This document shows, in pieces, positions 1 to 9,496 of a DNA stretch of 64,000 nt. Position numbers and translations under genes: made by a program. The stretch covers positions 868,001-932,000 of the forward strand of contig NZ_AQGU01000025.1 in assembly GCF_014905615.1 (NCBI RefSeq), written 5' to 3'. The first letter of the stretch is position 1; the number at the start of each line of letters is the position of its first letter. This stretch comes from Pseudoalteromonas aliena SW19 (lineage in GTDB: Bacteria; Pseudomonadota; Gammaproteobacteria; Enterobacterales; Alteromonadaceae). The notes under the pieces are model-generated. The model was not told the origin of the DNA. It did not search any database and was given only the letters and a program-made list of their open reading frames with translations.

Positions 1-3
1 AGT

Positions 4-78
4 TGGGATATCGCCAAGCGGTAAGGCACCAGGTTTTGATCCTGGCATTCCCAGGTTCAAATCCTGGTATCCCAGCCA
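4..78 (+). tRNA. tRNA-Gln (UUG)
   Basis: A 75-nt cloverleaf. The acceptor stem TGGGATA pairs with TATCCCA, followed by G and an encoded CCA. The anticodon loop carries TTG. The T arm reads CCAGG-TTCAAAT-CCTGG. It is the first visible member of a Gln-Leu-Gln cluster; the promoter must lie left of the window. In E. coli a Met/Leu/Gln tRNA operon also sits beside ubiF and miaB, so the placement agrees with known synteny. Confidence 0.97.
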
Positions 79-149
79 ACTTCTTCTACCAAGGAAAGTT
101 GGATATAAGAATCACTCTAGCTTAGAGTTAAAATTAGCAAATTAGTGAT

Positions 150-234
<85 letters not shown>

Positions 235-273
235 TGTTCTTATTAAGAACTAAAATTAATTCAAATTTATAGT

Positions 274-348
274 TGGGATATCGCCAAGCGGTAAGGCACC
301 AGGTTTTGATCCTGGCATTCCCAGGTTCAAATCCTGGTATCCCAGCCA
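274..348 (+). tRNA. tRNA-Gln (UUG), second copy
   Basis: Its 75 nt are identical to the tRNA-Gln at 4-78, including three bases of 5' flank (AGT). This indicates a recent duplication or gene conversion. It ends 15 bp before the stop codon of the convergent GGDEF-EAL gene, so the tRNA transcript must end in or just before that gene. No GC-rich terminator is visible; only a weak AT-rich dyad near 350-363. Confidence 0.97.
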
Positions 349-363
349 ATTTGTTAAACAATT

Positions 364-1947
364 TTATACCTCCTCATAAAAATATTTTTTAATAAAATCA
401 TCAATACTAATTGGCTTACTATAATAATATCCTTGTAAATAATCACAATTCATTGATATTAGCGCTTCTTGTAAATATTCATTTTCAATCCCTTCTGCAA
501 CAACCTTGCAGTTAAGTCTATTAGCTAAAAATAACGTTGATTCAACAATCGCGTAATCTGCAATCTGTGTCAGCATCTCTTTAATAAACGACTGATCTAT
601 TTTTATTTGGCTAATTGGTAATTCTCTTAAGAGTGATAACGAAGAAAACCCAGTACCAAAGTCATCAATACTAAACTCAAAACCATGTGCATTTAGTTTG
701 TACATCATACTGCGTGCTGTATCTATATTAGTCATCATTGCACCTTCTGTAATTTCAAACATAATAAAATCACTTAAAGTCGGATCTAAATTAATTAACG
801 GCTCTATAAATTCATAAAAGTCTAAGCTCTCTAAGTCCCTTGTTGAAAGGTTGACATGTAACGAGCCTTTAAACCCTGCTTTTTTGAGTTTTTTTAAATG
901 CTGGATTGTTTCTAACACCACCCATTTTGATATAGCTAAAATTTGCCCCGTTTGCTCCGCCGTTTTTATAAATATATCAGGGCCAATGAACGTGCCATCA
1001 TTTTGTGGCCAGCGAATTAATACCTCTGCGCCATGCATATCATCGTGTTTTGAAGCAAAGATGGGTTGTAAAAAAAGCTCGAACTCTTGGTTTTTTAATG
1101 CTCTTTTAATTTTTGTCGACATATTAAACAAATCGTCTGCTCGTGCACTCAAATCGCTGAAATAATTAACAACCTGTTGCTGTGTTTTTTTTGCTTCATG
1201 AAGAGCTAAATCGGCTTGCTTAAATAACTCATTTGTCTGCATGCTGTCTTTTGGGTAGTCGCTCACTCCTATTTTTAAGTAAACTCGTATACTTTGCTCA
1301 TGAATAGAAAACGGGTTTGCTATAGCGTCGTTAATTAAGCGTATGCAGTTAATATAAGCGTGTTGAGAAACCGCATTTAATACCACAGCAAACTCGTCGC
1401 CACCTATTCGATACAATTTAGCAAATTCAGATAAATACTGGCTAAGGACTTTAGAAAACAAGCATAATAACGAGTCACCAAAGCTATTACCATAAGCATC
1501 GTTAACGCGTTTAAAGTTACTCAAATCGATCAGTAATAAAATGAAAGGTTCGTTGCATTCTATTTTTTTATTAACAACTTTAAAAAACTTTTTCCGATTA
1601 GGAAGGTTTGTTAGGCTATCGTGCTCTGCTAAAAAACGCTGATGTTCAGCAGAGCGTTCAATTTCTAAAATGCTTTTTAGACTTAGCCGAATAACCAAAT
1701 AAACAAATGCACCACCTCCTAATAAAATAACCGAGACGCTTAACGCTATAGATTGATTAACATCATTATTAACAAAGTAATAAAGTACCCACCAGTAGCC
1801 AAAAATAAAGCACACAATAAAAACAAGTAATAAACCCCAAGCAAATCTATTTGTTTTTGTGCATATTTTTAAGGCCGGCTTTATGCTTACAGCTAAAAGT
1901 AACACTCCTACTGAAATCATAAAAATAAATAAATTGTCCACACACAC
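364..1947 (-). CDS. Membrane GGDEF-EAL cyclic-di-GMP signalling protein
   Basis: Predicted to make and/or degrade the second messenger c-di-GMP at the inner membrane. About 95 N-terminal residues hold three hydrophobic segments with no recognisable periplasmic sensor. A GGDEF domain follows with the intact motif RIGGDEF but no RxxD inhibitory site upstream. The C-terminal EAL domain reads EVL instead of EAL but keeps the other expected catalytic and metal positions (HVNLS, FEITEGA, IDDFGTG, IKIDQSF, VVAEGIE, QGYYYSKP). Phosphodiesterase activity is therefore likely; cyclase activity is possible. The start is a GTG (1947); a second in-frame GTG six bases downstream is equally plausible. It converges on the tRNA cluster. 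Confidence 0.88.
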   Translation of the reverse strand: MCVDNLFIFMISVGVLLLAVSIKPALKICTKTNRFAWGLLLVFIVCFIFGYWWVLYYFVNNDVNQSIALSVSVILLGGGAFVYLVIRLSLKSILEIERSAEHQRFLAEHDSLTNLPNRKKFFKVVNKKIECNEPFILLLIDLSNFKRVNDAYGNSFGDSLLCLFSKVLSQYLSEFAKLYRIGGDEFAVVLNAVSQHAYINCIRLINDAIANPFSIHEQSIRVYLKIGVSDYPKDSMQTNELFKQADLALHEAKKTQQQVVNYFSDLSARADDLFNMSTKIKRALKNQEFELFLQPIFASKHDDMHGAEVLIRWPQNDGTFIGPDIFIKTAEQTGQILAISKWVVLETIQHLKKLKKAGFKGSLHVNLSTRDLESLDFYEFIEPLINLDPTLSDFIMFEITEGAMMTNIDTARSMMYKLNAHGFEFSIDDFGTGFSSLSLLRELPISQIKIDQSFIKEMLTQIADYAIVESTLFLANRLNCKVVAEGIENEYLQEALISMNCDYLQGYYYSKPISIDDFIKKYFYEEV

Positions 1948-2042
1948 TCTTTTAATACGCTTTGTTATCTATTTATTATGGCTAATAAAACAGATAACGG
2001 AATAAAATACATAAAAAATGTGGGGGATATCAAGGAGAAACT

Positions 2043-2149
2043 AAGCGCTGTTGTGCTTTTAGGATTGGAATTTTTTCTATCTTGAAGAATCTAATCGCGC
2101 CGTAAGATTTGTAATCGAAAGGGCTTAGTAACTGCTCCTGCGTTATTCT
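2043..2149 (+). repeat. Decayed family B repeat fragment
   Basis: Segments resemble the family B element at 2301-2564 (for example ATTGGAATTTTTTCTAT, and AATCTAATCGCGCC followed by GTAATCG), but with many substitutions and the middle and right end deleted. With the two repeats that follow, it fills the 616-bp gap between the GGDEF-EAL gene and ubiF. I see no gene in that gap. Confidence 0.5.
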
Positions 2150-2150
2150 T

Positions 2151-2218
2151 ATATCAATCTGCTTATATATGGGGTCTATTTAACGTTTAGAAAATTACAG
2201 ATTTATGCAAGTTGGTAT
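2151..2218 (+). repeat. Family A inverted-repeat element, internally deleted
   Basis: A 68-bp short form of family A. It begins ATATCAATCTGCTTATATAT and ends ATTTATGCAAGTTGGTAT. The ends form an imperfect terminal inverted repeat. Compared with the 160-185 bp copies at 34096 and 49522, the middle (around the TAGTTGTTCTAAAT segment) is missing. Confidence 0.7.
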
Positions 2219-2300
2219 TAATGCTTACGTCCCTGTAAGCATTAATCGGCTCACTGTTCATGAGCAATTAATTGTATCTATCGTTGAGCATGCTTTATTA

Positions 2301-2564
2301 GGGTCTGTTGATCTTTGCGGATTAAAATTTGTTCAAACTAGGGGCTATTTAATCGCGGCGCGAGGTTTGTAATCGAGTGGGCTAAGTAAAAACCGAGCAA
2401 CAAAGAGTAAATAGCCCCTAGGAAGAACCCTTTGGGCAGCGCCTGTTTGGCATTAATGCTACGTTATCGCCCATTTATGGGGAATAACCACACTACATAG
2501 GCTCTGCCTTGCCTAAATACCAAACAGACTGCTGCAAATTTAACCTTGAAAGATCAACAGACCC
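2301..2564 (+). repeat. Family B MITE-like element, copy 1
   Basis: A 264-bp non-coding element with near-perfect terminal inverted repeats: GGGTCTGTTGATCTTT at the left and AAAGATCAACAGACCC at the right. It is flanked on both sides by TA (2299-2300 and 2565-2566), consistent with a TA target duplication as in Tc1/IS630-type elements. The body is shared with copies at 35104 and 58418 (for example TTAATCGCGGCGCGAGG and CTGCGTTATCGCC-like segments). The right end overlaps the ubiF stop codon. Confidence 0.85.
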
Positions 2565-3745
2565 TAGCCAATTTCACCACTAATGGCGTATTTTAAAACC
2601 CAATTTTTTATCGGTCCGGTATTATTAGCCATTTTTAAAAACTGGCTACGTGCCCATTTAAGTGGCGTAATTTGATTAGAAAACCCAAAGTAACACGCAT
2701 CCATCATGCTCATCATTAATAAATTAGCCCTACGGCGAGCTCGTTCGTATTCTTTAAGTTTTAGCGGGCAACCTATATCTCCTGCTTCATTTAAAGCCTC
2801 AGCAAGTGCCACTACGTCCTGAAAACCTAAATTAACGCCCTGCCCTGCAAGTGGGTTAATTGTATGTGCCGCATCGCCCACTAAAACCAAGCGCCCTTGC
2901 GAATAATTGTTTGCATGTTGTCGAGTAAGCGGAAATATCGCATGGCTTTGTACTTCAAAATCCCCAGCAAGCTCAGGGAATTTACTCAATATGTGGGTTT
3001 TCAACTGAGCTGAGTTTAGCCCTTTAAACGCTTGCAGTGTGTTGGCATCGTCGTACCAAATTAAATTAGCGTATGGTGCCTGCATTGGTAAAAAGGCTAA
3101 CGGCCCACTTGGCGTAAACTGTTGCCATGTTTTAATTTGTTGCGGTGCATCGAGTTTAATTAACACCCCCATGCAATGCTGCTGATACTCCCAGCCAGTC
3201 ATACCTATATTTGCTTTGCTTCGAAGTTGCGACTGCCCGCCATCGGCTGCAATCACTAAATCGGCTGTATAACTCTGCTTGTCATAAATAAGCGTAATTA
3301 AATCTGCCGTTTGCTCTATTTTGGTTATTGGTGCTGCTTGCTCTATAACCTCGATATTATATTGTGAAAATTGCTGCCACAAACTCGCTTGAATTAAATT
3401 ATTTTCAATCAAGTGGCCTAAATGGGTCGTATTTATATCGGCGCAATCAAATAACAAATTGTCGCCACCGCGCTCAAATGCTTCTAATTGTTGATAAGGC
3501 GCTATGCGGTTTTGCCTTAAAAGCGCCATTGCCCCTAATTCATCAAGTAAATTTTCTGAAAAACGATTAATAGCCGACACTCTAATATCCACCTTATCGC
3601 TACTAAGAATTTGCGATGGGTCTATTAGGTGTTTTTCAATTATACGTACGCCAAAGCCTTGCTGAGCCAACTTTATCGCCATAGCCGCGCCAACCATGCC
3701 CCCGCCAACCACTATCACATTATTTTTGGTCATGTTTTTCATCAT
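2564..3745 (-). CDS. ubiF: UbiF-type FAD-dependent hydroxylase of ubiquinone synthesis
   Basis: Flavoprotein monooxygenase of the UbiH/UbiF/VisC family, expected to hydroxylate a polyprenyl-benzoquinol ring during ubiquinone synthesis at the inner membrane. The N-terminal dinucleotide-binding motif is VVGGGMVGAAMA, with the family motif DVRVSAI near residue 55. The second FAD motif is LVGDAAHTINPLAGQGVNLG near residue 290. At 393 residues the length is normal. The UbiF assignment over other paralogues rests on its position divergent from miaB, as in E. coli. The stop codon (2564-2566) lies at the junction with a family B repeat, so the original C-terminus may have differed by a few residues. 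Several close ATGs (3745, 3742, 3733) make the start uncertain. Confidence 0.85.
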   Translation of the reverse strand: MMKNMTKNNVIVVGGGMVGAAMAIKLAQQGFGVRIIEKHLIDPSQILSSDKVDIRVSAINRFSENLLDELGAMALLRQNRIAPYQQLEAFERGGDNLLFDCADINTTHLGHLIENNLIQASLWQQFSQYNIEVIEQAAPITKIEQTADLITLIYDKQSYTADLVIAADGGQSQLRSKANIGMTGWEYQQHCMGVLIKLDAPQQIKTWQQFTPSGPLAFLPMQAPYANLIWYDDANTLQAFKGLNSAQLKTHILSKFPELAGDFEVQSHAIFPLTRQHANNYSQGRLVLVGDAAHTINPLAGQGVNLGFQDVVALAEALNEAGDIGCPLKLKEYERARRRANLLMMSMMDACYFGFSNQITPLKWARSQFLKMANNTGPIKNWVLKYAISGEIG

Positions 3746-3989
3746 TTTATTATTACTTGAGTCTGTTTTGATTGTATCAAAATTAATTTGTTTTATACCA
3801 GAGGATATCCCTAACAGCTGATTAAACTCGCCCTGTATTGATTTGAGATCACAAACATGAAAACTATACTTGGATCTGGGCGGGTATCCAGCTAAAATAC
3901 GCGTCCTTTAAGTGAGCATGCTTGCTCCTTAATCCTGTTTTAAGCACATTTTTGTGCCACTATCGAATTGAACACGAGGCTATATTTCA

Positions 3990-5438
3990 ATGAGTAAAAA
4001 GCTGCATATTAAAACCTGGGGTTGTCAGATGAACGAATACGACTCTCAGAAAATGGCTGAACTTTTAGATGCGACCAACGGCTATCAGCTAACTGACGAT
4101 GCAACAGATGCCGACGTAATCTTACTCAACACCTGTTCAATTCGTGAAAAAGCACAAGAAAAAGTATTTCACCAATTAGGCCGTTGGAAGTTGTTAAAAG
4201 ACGACAAGCCAGACTTAATAATTGGTGTAGGTGGTTGTGTTGCCTCACAAGAAGGTGACTCTATTCGCCAACGCGCCCCGTTTGTAGATGTTATTTTTGG
4301 CCCGCAAACGCTACACCGTTTACCAGAAATGATTAAACAAGTGCAAGGCGATAAAGGCTCATCGGTTGTTGATATTTCATTCCCAGAGATTGAAAAGTTT
4401 GACCGCCTGCCAGAGCCAAAAGCGGATGGCCCATCTGCCTTTGTATCAATAATGGAAGGCTGTTCTAAATACTGTACTTTTTGTGTTGTACCGTATACTC
4501 GCGGCGAAGAAGTTAGCCGCCCAGTCGATGACGTATTACTTGAAATTGCACAGCTTGCTGAGCAAAACGTACGTGAAGTAAACCTGCTAGGTCAAAACGT
4601 AAACGCCTACCGCGGGGACACGCACGATGGCGAAATATGTTATTTCTCAGATTTAATTCGTTTAATAGCTGCTATTGATGGTATTGACCGCATTCGTTAC
4701 ACCACATCGCATCCGGTAGAATTTACGCCAGACATCATTGACGTTTACGCCGATGTACCTGAGCTTGTAGATCATTTACACCTACCAGTACAAAGTGGTT
4801 CAGACCGTATATTAAACTTAATGAAACGTGGCCATACGGCAATTGAATACAAATCGACAATTCGTAAGTTACGCAAAATTCGCCCTAACTTAAGCATGTC
4901 GTCAGATTTCATTATTGGTTTCCCAGGCGAAAGTAAAGAAGACTTTGAAGCAACTATGAAGCTTATTAGCGACATTGGTTTTGATATGAGCTTTAGCTTT
5001 ATTTACAGTGCACGCCCAGGTACACCAGCGGCAGATTTGCCAGATGATGTAACAGAGCAAGAGAAAAAAGAACGCTTATACTTATTACAAAATCGTATTA
5101 CACAAATGGCGCAACAAATTAGCCGTCAAATGTTCGATACAGAGCAACGTATACTTGTTGAAGGTCCTTCAAAAAAGAACCCAATGGAATTACGTGGCCG
5201 TACCGAAAACAACCGTGTAGTAAATTTTGTTGGCCCGCACACGGTGATCGGACAGTTTGTTGACGTACGTATTACCGAAGCACTACCTAACTCTTTACGT
5301 GGTGACTTAATTCGTACAGAATCAGAAATGAACTTACGACGTGAAATCGCGCCTTCAGCTATTTTAACTAAAGCTGCAGCTGCAGAGCCAAAACCAGACA
5401 CTGTTAACGAAATTGGCGTAGCTACTTTCGTTCCTTAG
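3990..5438 (+). CDS. miaB: tRNA-2-methylthio-N6-isopentenyladenosine synthase MiaB
   Basis: Radical SAM methylthiotransferase that converts i6A37 to ms2i6A37 in tRNAs reading UNN codons. The N-terminal domain carries the three auxiliary-cluster cysteines (TWGCQMN, NTCSIRE, VGGCVAS). The radical SAM motif CxxxCxxC appears as GCSKYCTFC around residue 157. A C-terminal TRAM domain follows (near 385-445). The C-terminus is slightly longer than in E. coli (482 versus 474 residues). It is the first gene of the conserved miaB-phoH-ybeY-corC-lnt run. Confidence 0.97.
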   Translation: MSKKLHIKTWGCQMNEYDSQKMAELLDATNGYQLTDDATDADVILLNTCSIREKAQEKVFHQLGRWKLLKDDKPDLIIGVGGCVASQEGDSIRQRAPFVDVIFGPQTLHRLPEMIKQVQGDKGSSVVDISFPEIEKFDRLPEPKADGPSAFVSIMEGCSKYCTFCVVPYTRGEEVSRPVDDVLLEIAQLAEQNVREVNLLGQNVNAYRGDTHDGEICYFSDLIRLIAAIDGIDRIRYTTSHPVEFTPDIIDVYADVPELVDHLHLPVQSGSDRILNLMKRGHTAIEYKSTIRKLRKIRPNLSMSSDFIIGFPGESKEDFEATMKLISDIGFDMSFSFIYSARPGTPAADLPDDVTEQEKKERLYLLQNRITQMAQQISRQMFDTEQRILVEGPSKKNPMELRGRTENNRVVNFVGPHTVIGQFVDVRITEALPNSLRGDLIRTESEMNLRREIAPSAILTKAAAAEPKPDTVNEIGVATFVP

Positions 5439-5489
5439 TCAAAATTATTAGCGCCAGTTAACACTGGCGCAGTACGATAGGAAGCAATT

Positions 5490-6545
5490 TTGAGTAATCA
5501 GTTAAAAACATTAGAGATTTATTTAGAACCTGCCGATAACAAACGCCTTTCTTCTTTATGTGGCCCGTTTGACGAAAACATCAAACAAATTGAACGCCAA
5601 CTAACTGTTGAAATAATTCACCGTGACAACTTTTTTAAAGTAACCGGTAAACTACACAACTGCGCCGGCGCTGTAGAAATCTTAAAAAACCTTTATGTTG
5701 ATACTCAGCCAGTGCGTGGTATTTTAGGCGAAATAGAACCCGATGCCGTTCATTTAGCTATTACCGAATCAAAAGCCCTAGAGCAAGATGCATCAAGCAG
5801 CGCTTACGGCAAAGAAATGGTGATTAAAACGCGCCGTGGTGTTATTAAACCACGTAACGATAACCAAGGTGTTTATGTGGCTAATATTTTAAACCACGAC
5901 ATTACCTTTGGTATTGGCCCTGCTGGTACTGGTAAAACCTACCTTGCCGTTGCTGCCGCCGTTGACGCCCTAGAGCGCCAAGAAATTCGCCGCATATTAT
6001 TAACGCGCCCCGCTGTAGAGGCAGGCGAAAAGCTTGGCTTTTTACCTGGTGACTTAAGCCAAAAAATAGACCCATATCTGCGCCCGCTTTACGACGCTTT
6101 GTTTGAAATGCTAGGTTTTGAAAAAGTAGAAAAACTCATCGAAAAAAATATTATTGAAGTCGCACCGCTTGCTTACATGCGCGGACGTACTTTAAACGAT
6201 GCCTTTATTATTTTAGATGAAAGCCAAAATACCACCGCCGAGCAAATGAAAATGTTTTTAACCCGTATCGGGTTTAACTCAAAAGCGGTTATTACGGGTG
6301 ATATAACACAAGTCGATTTACCTCGTGGTACGCGCTCAGGCCTTCGCCATGCAATTGAAGTGCTTGATGGTGTAAACGAAATTAGCTTTAACTACTTTAA
6401 GGCTCACGATGTAGTACGCCACCCTGTTGTAGCGCGCATAGTTGAAGCCTACGAGCGTAACGACGAAAGCGAGCGACTAAAGCGCATTGAAAAGCAAAAT
6501 GCAAAAGACGCACTTGCCGCTCAACAACTGTCTACAAAAGAGTAA
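5490..6545 (+). CDS. ybeZ: PhoH-like ATPase (YbeZ)
   Basis: PhoH-family ATPase, associated with the ribosome-maturation endonuclease YbeY encoded next to it. The Walker A motif GPAGTGKT is at about residues 143-150 and the Walker B-like FIILDESQN near 230. An N-terminal nucleic-acid-binding-type segment precedes the ATPase core. The start is TTG at 5490, supported by an AGGAAG Shine-Dalgarno about 7 bp upstream and by the fit of the family N-terminus. The stop codon lies only 4 bp before the ybeY start, which suggests coupling. Confidence 0.93.
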   Translation: MSNQLKTLEIYLEPADNKRLSSLCGPFDENIKQIERQLTVEIIHRDNFFKVTGKLHNCAGAVEILKNLYVDTQPVRGILGEIEPDAVHLAITESKALEQDASSSAYGKEMVIKTRRGVIKPRNDNQGVYVANILNHDITFGIGPAGTGKTYLAVAAAVDALERQEIRRILLTRPAVEAGEKLGFLPGDLSQKIDPYLRPLYDALFEMLGFEKVEKLIEKNIIEVAPLAYMRGRTLNDAFIILDESQNTTAEQMKMFLTRIGFNSKAVITGDITQVDLPRGTRSGLRHAIEVLDGVNEISFNYFKAHDVVRHPVVARIVEAYERNDESERLKRIEKQNAKDALAAQQLSTKE

Positions 6546-6549
6546 TGCC

Positions 6550-7008
6550 TTGACAACAGAACTTGATTTACAAATAGCCTGTGAGTTTGACAACCTCCCA
6601 AGCGAAGCACAATTTGCACTGTGGGCCGACAAAGCCCTTAGCCAATACCGTGACGAGTCAGAGCTCAGCATCGTTATTAGCGACGAAGCGCAATCGCAAC
6701 AACTTAATAACGACTATCGCGGTAAAAACAAACCGACCAACGTATTGTCGTTCGAATTTGAAGCACCACCGGGAATCGATATTCCCTTGGTTGGTGATTT
6801 AATTATTTGCCCAGCCATTGTATTAGCTGAAGCAATTGAGCAAGAGAAGTCATTTCATGATCACTTTGCGCATATGGTTATTCATGGATGCTTGCATTTA
6901 CTTGGATTTGACCATATAAAGAGTGAAGATGCTTTTGAGATGGAAAGCATCGAAAAGCAATTACTTGCAGAGCTAAACATAGCAGACCCATATCGGGACG
7001 ATATTTAA
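6550..7008 (+). CDS. ybeY: Endoribonuclease / rRNA maturation factor YbeY
   Basis: Zinc-dependent factor for 16S rRNA 3'-end maturation and 70S quality control. The signature HGCLHLLGFDH (three His zinc ligands) is near residue 118. I place the start at TTG 6550, just after the ybeZ stop, giving 152 residues, the usual family length. The longer in-frame reading from 6487 would overlap ybeZ by about 60 bp and add residues absent from the family. The residues from DLQIACEF onward match the family N-terminus. Confidence 0.93.
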   Translation: MTTELDLQIACEFDNLPSEAQFALWADKALSQYRDESELSIVISDEAQSQQLNNDYRGKNKPTNVLSFEFEAPPGIDIPLVGDLIICPAIVLAEAIEQEKSFHDHFAHMVIHGCLHLLGFDHIKSEDAFEMESIEKQLLAELNIADPYRDDI

Positions 7009-7030
7009 ATTAACGGAGCAATTAGACGCA

Positions 7031-7915
7031 ATGAGCGACGGTAACTCGCAATCTAGCCAGGGTTCTTCTGGCAAAACGTGGTTGGGCAGAATAGCTCAAA
7101 TGTTGCAAGGGGAACCCCAGAATAGAGAAGAGCTGGTCGAAGTAATTGCCGATGCGCAAGAACGAGACGTAATCGATCCAGAAACAAAAGAGATGATAGA
7201 AGGTGTGCTTGGTGTTTCCAAGCTTAAAGTGCGAGACATTATGGTTCCGCGCTCACAAATGATCACTCTTGAGATCGACAGCCCGCTTGAAGAGCTAATT
7301 CCAATGATGGTCGATTCAACTCACTCACGCTTTCCGGTGGTGATTGAAGACAAAGACCATGTAGAAGGGATTTTACTTGCTAAAGATCTATTACCACTGA
7401 TCTTAAATAAAGACGAGCTACTCCCTTCGCTGCGTGATTATTTACGTCCAGCTATGGTAGTGCCTGAAAGTAAACGTGTTGATACACTGCTTAACGAGTT
7501 TCGTCAGCAACGATACCATATGGCGATTGTAATTGATGAGTACGGCGGCGTATCGGGTTTAGTGACCATTGAAGATATTCTTGAAATAATTGTTGGCGAA
7601 ATAGAAGATGAGCACGACGAAGAAGAAGATCAACAAGATATTCGTCGCCTCGCTAAACATGTTCACGTTGTACAAGCACTTACGCCTGTTGATGACTTTA
7701 ACGAGCATTTTAAAACAGGTTACAGTACCGATGAAGCAGATACCATAGGTGGCACTGTACTGCATGCCTTTGGTCATATGCCAAGTCGTGGTGAAACAAT
7801 TGACATAGAAGGTTACCAATTTAAAGTAACCAACGCCGACAATCGCCGTATATTGCAACTGCAAGTCACCGTTCCTAAGGCTGATGATCACGACAGTGAA
7901 GAAACTGCTAACTAG
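7031..7915 (+). CDS. corC: CorC/YbeX-type CBS-domain protein
   Basis: Member of the CorC/HlyC family linked to magnesium and cobalt homeostasis, cytosolic in gammaproteobacteria. Two CBS domains start near VRDIMVPRSQM (residue 69) and RPAMVVPESKRV. A C-terminal CorC/HlyC transporter-associated domain follows (near 205-285). Two acidic patches (EIEDEHDEEEDQQD and the last residues) are visible. The 294-residue length is typical. The 3' end overlaps the proposed start of lnt by 32 bp, supporting an operon with lnt. Confidence 0.93.
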   Translation: MSDGNSQSSQGSSGKTWLGRIAQMLQGEPQNREELVEVIADAQERDVIDPETKEMIEGVLGVSKLKVRDIMVPRSQMITLEIDSPLEELIPMMVDSTHSRFPVVIEDKDHVEGILLAKDLLPLILNKDELLPSLRDYLRPAMVVPESKRVDTLLNEFRQQRYHMAIVIDEYGGVSGLVTIEDILEIIVGEIEDEHDEEEDQQDIRRLAKHVHVVQALTPVDDFNEHFKTGYSTDEADTIGGTVLHAFGHMPSRGETIDIEGYQFKVTNADNRRILQLQVTVPKADDHDSEETAN

Positions 7916-9446
7916 ACTTACCCTACTAGCAAAAGATAAAAAAGCATGGCTCGCATTTATTGCGGGCCTTGTTTTAACTTTTGGCTATGCCCCTTTTGAA
8001 ATTTGGCCCATTGTATTTTTAAGCCTTGCTGCCATAATTTTTTGCGTTAATCCTAATAATACCGGTAAAGCACACGCAAAAACCGCTGCTAAATATGGTT
8101 TTATATTTGGCCTAGGCTGGTTTGGCGCGGGCATTAGCTGGGTACATGTATCTATTGCTACCTTTGGCGGCATGCCCCTTATAGCATCACTGTCGTTAAT
8201 GGCCTTGCTGTGTTCATACTTAGCGTTATTTCCAGCACTCGCCTTTTATTTAGCGTCTCGCCTTGCCAGCGGTCCGAAAAGTTTTGGTGCGCTGCTTATT
8301 ACCAGTTTTGCGATTAGCGAATATTTACGTAGTACACTGCTCACTGGTTTCCCGTGGTTAAGTTTTGGCTATACACAAACTGACGGACCACTTAGGCTAT
8401 TAGCCTCTTATATTGGCGAGTTTGGCCTGACTCTTGTGTGTATTATCATTGGTTTTGCGCTTTATCGTGCAACTCAAAAAGATTTTAAAACCCCTGTAGT
8501 TACCGCGATTACCTTTGCCCTTATTTTTACAGCAGCACTTACCACAGGGTCGGTGCAATATTCAGGTAAAAGCATGTCGACTTTACTGGTGCAAGGTAAT
8601 ATAAAACAACACCTGCGCTTTGAGCCAAGTGAGTTTTGGACCACCATGAGCAAATACCAAGACATGACGCGTCCACATTGGGATGCCGACTTAATAGTCT
8701 GGCCAGAAGCCGCAGTGCCTGAAATAGAAATGCTTGCTGACTCCTACCTAGCAGGACTCGACAGCGCCGCCTCGTTTAATAAAACCGCCCTTGTAACCGG
8801 CATTGTTGACTACCAGCGAGACACCAAAAACATATTCAATACGCTTATTGTGGTTGGTAATAAAGAACGCGGCGACGAGCACGGCCATTACCGCTACCTC
8901 GATAAAAACCGTTATCAAAAACACCAATTATTACCGATTGGCGAATTTGTGCCATTTCAAGACTTTTTGCGCCCTATTGCCCCATTATTCGATTTACCTA
9001 TGTCGTCCTTTACGCGTGGCGACAAAGTGCAAAACAACTTGCGCGCCAATGGCTATAACTTACTCCCTGCTATTTGCTACGAAATAGTATTTGCCGACTT
9101 AGTACGCGGTAATTACAAAAGCGATTCCGACCTACTATTTACTGTCAGTAACGATGCTTGGTTTGGCGACTCTATTGGGCCTTTGCAACACATGCAAATA
9201 GCCCGCATGCGGGCGCTCGAACTACAACGCCCTCTAGTGCGCGTTACCAACAATGGGGTAAGCGCCGTATACGACCCCATAAGCCACACACAACAAACCA
9301 TGCCTCAGTTTGAAGCTACTATATTAAAAGCCAACATTAAGCTTATACAAGGCGACAGCGTATACAGCCAATACGGCAACATGTTTGTGTGGGGATTTGT
9401 GGTGTTATTAGGGATTGGTGCATTTGGAGTTAGGTTAAGGAAGTAA
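7884..9446 (+). CDS. lnt: Apolipoprotein N-acyltransferase Lnt
   Basis: Inner-membrane enzyme adding the third acyl chain to the N-terminal cysteine of lipoproteins. About seven hydrophobic segments precede a periplasmic nitrilase-like domain. The catalytic triad is recognisable: Glu in WPEAAVPE, Lys in YQKHQLLPIGEFVPF and Cys in PAICYEIVF. A final membrane segment (FVWGFVVLLGIGAFG) lies at the C-terminus. The start at 7884 overlaps corC; a slightly later start is possible because the first 20 residues are not diagnostic. The window encodes several substrates (LptE, RlpA, NlpI and the 14193 and 14779 lipoproteins). Confidence 0.95.
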   Translation: MITTVKKLLTRLTLLAKDKKAWLAFIAGLVLTFGYAPFEIWPIVFLSLAAIIFCVNPNNTGKAHAKTAAKYGFIFGLGWFGAGISWVHVSIATFGGMPLIASLSLMALLCSYLALFPALAFYLASRLASGPKSFGALLITSFAISEYLRSTLLTGFPWLSFGYTQTDGPLRLLASYIGEFGLTLVCIIIGFALYRATQKDFKTPVVTAITFALIFTAALTTGSVQYSGKSMSTLLVQGNIKQHLRFEPSEFWTTMSKYQDMTRPHWDADLIVWPEAAVPEIEMLADSYLAGLDSAASFNKTALVTGIVDYQRDTKNIFNTLIVVGNKERGDEHGHYRYLDKNRYQKHQLLPIGEFVPFQDFLRPIAPLFDLPMSSFTRGDKVQNNLRANGYNLLPAICYEIVFADLVRGNYKSDSDLLFTVSNDAWFGDSIGPLQHMQIARMRALELQRPLVRVTNNGVSAVYDPISHTQQTMPQFEATILKANIKLIQGDSVYSQYGNMFVWGFVVLLGIGAFGVRLRK

Positions 9447-9459
9447 ATTGAAGTTTATA

Positions 9460-9486
9460 GTTGGGTTTCGCTTCGCTCTTCCCAAC
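9460..9486 (+). repeat. Hairpin GTTGGG...CCCAAC after lnt
   Basis: A 6-bp stem GTTGGG/CCCAAC encloses TTTCGCTTCGCTCTT and is followed by CTACG. Similar short REP-like units are scattered in many proteobacterial genomes. It sits between lnt and the convergent 2OG-oxygenase-like gene and may help end transcription, but it lacks a T tract. Confidence 0.45.
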
Positions 9487-9496
9487 CTACGTCAAT

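Noticed and set aside
271..348. The second tRNA-Gln copy as an attachment site left by an integrated element
   Set aside because: Both copies are complete genes, only 270 bp apart, with no integrase or foreign genes between them.
7559..7891. A 110-codon minus-strand frame
   Set aside because: Antisense to the second half of corC; no family resemblance or start signal.
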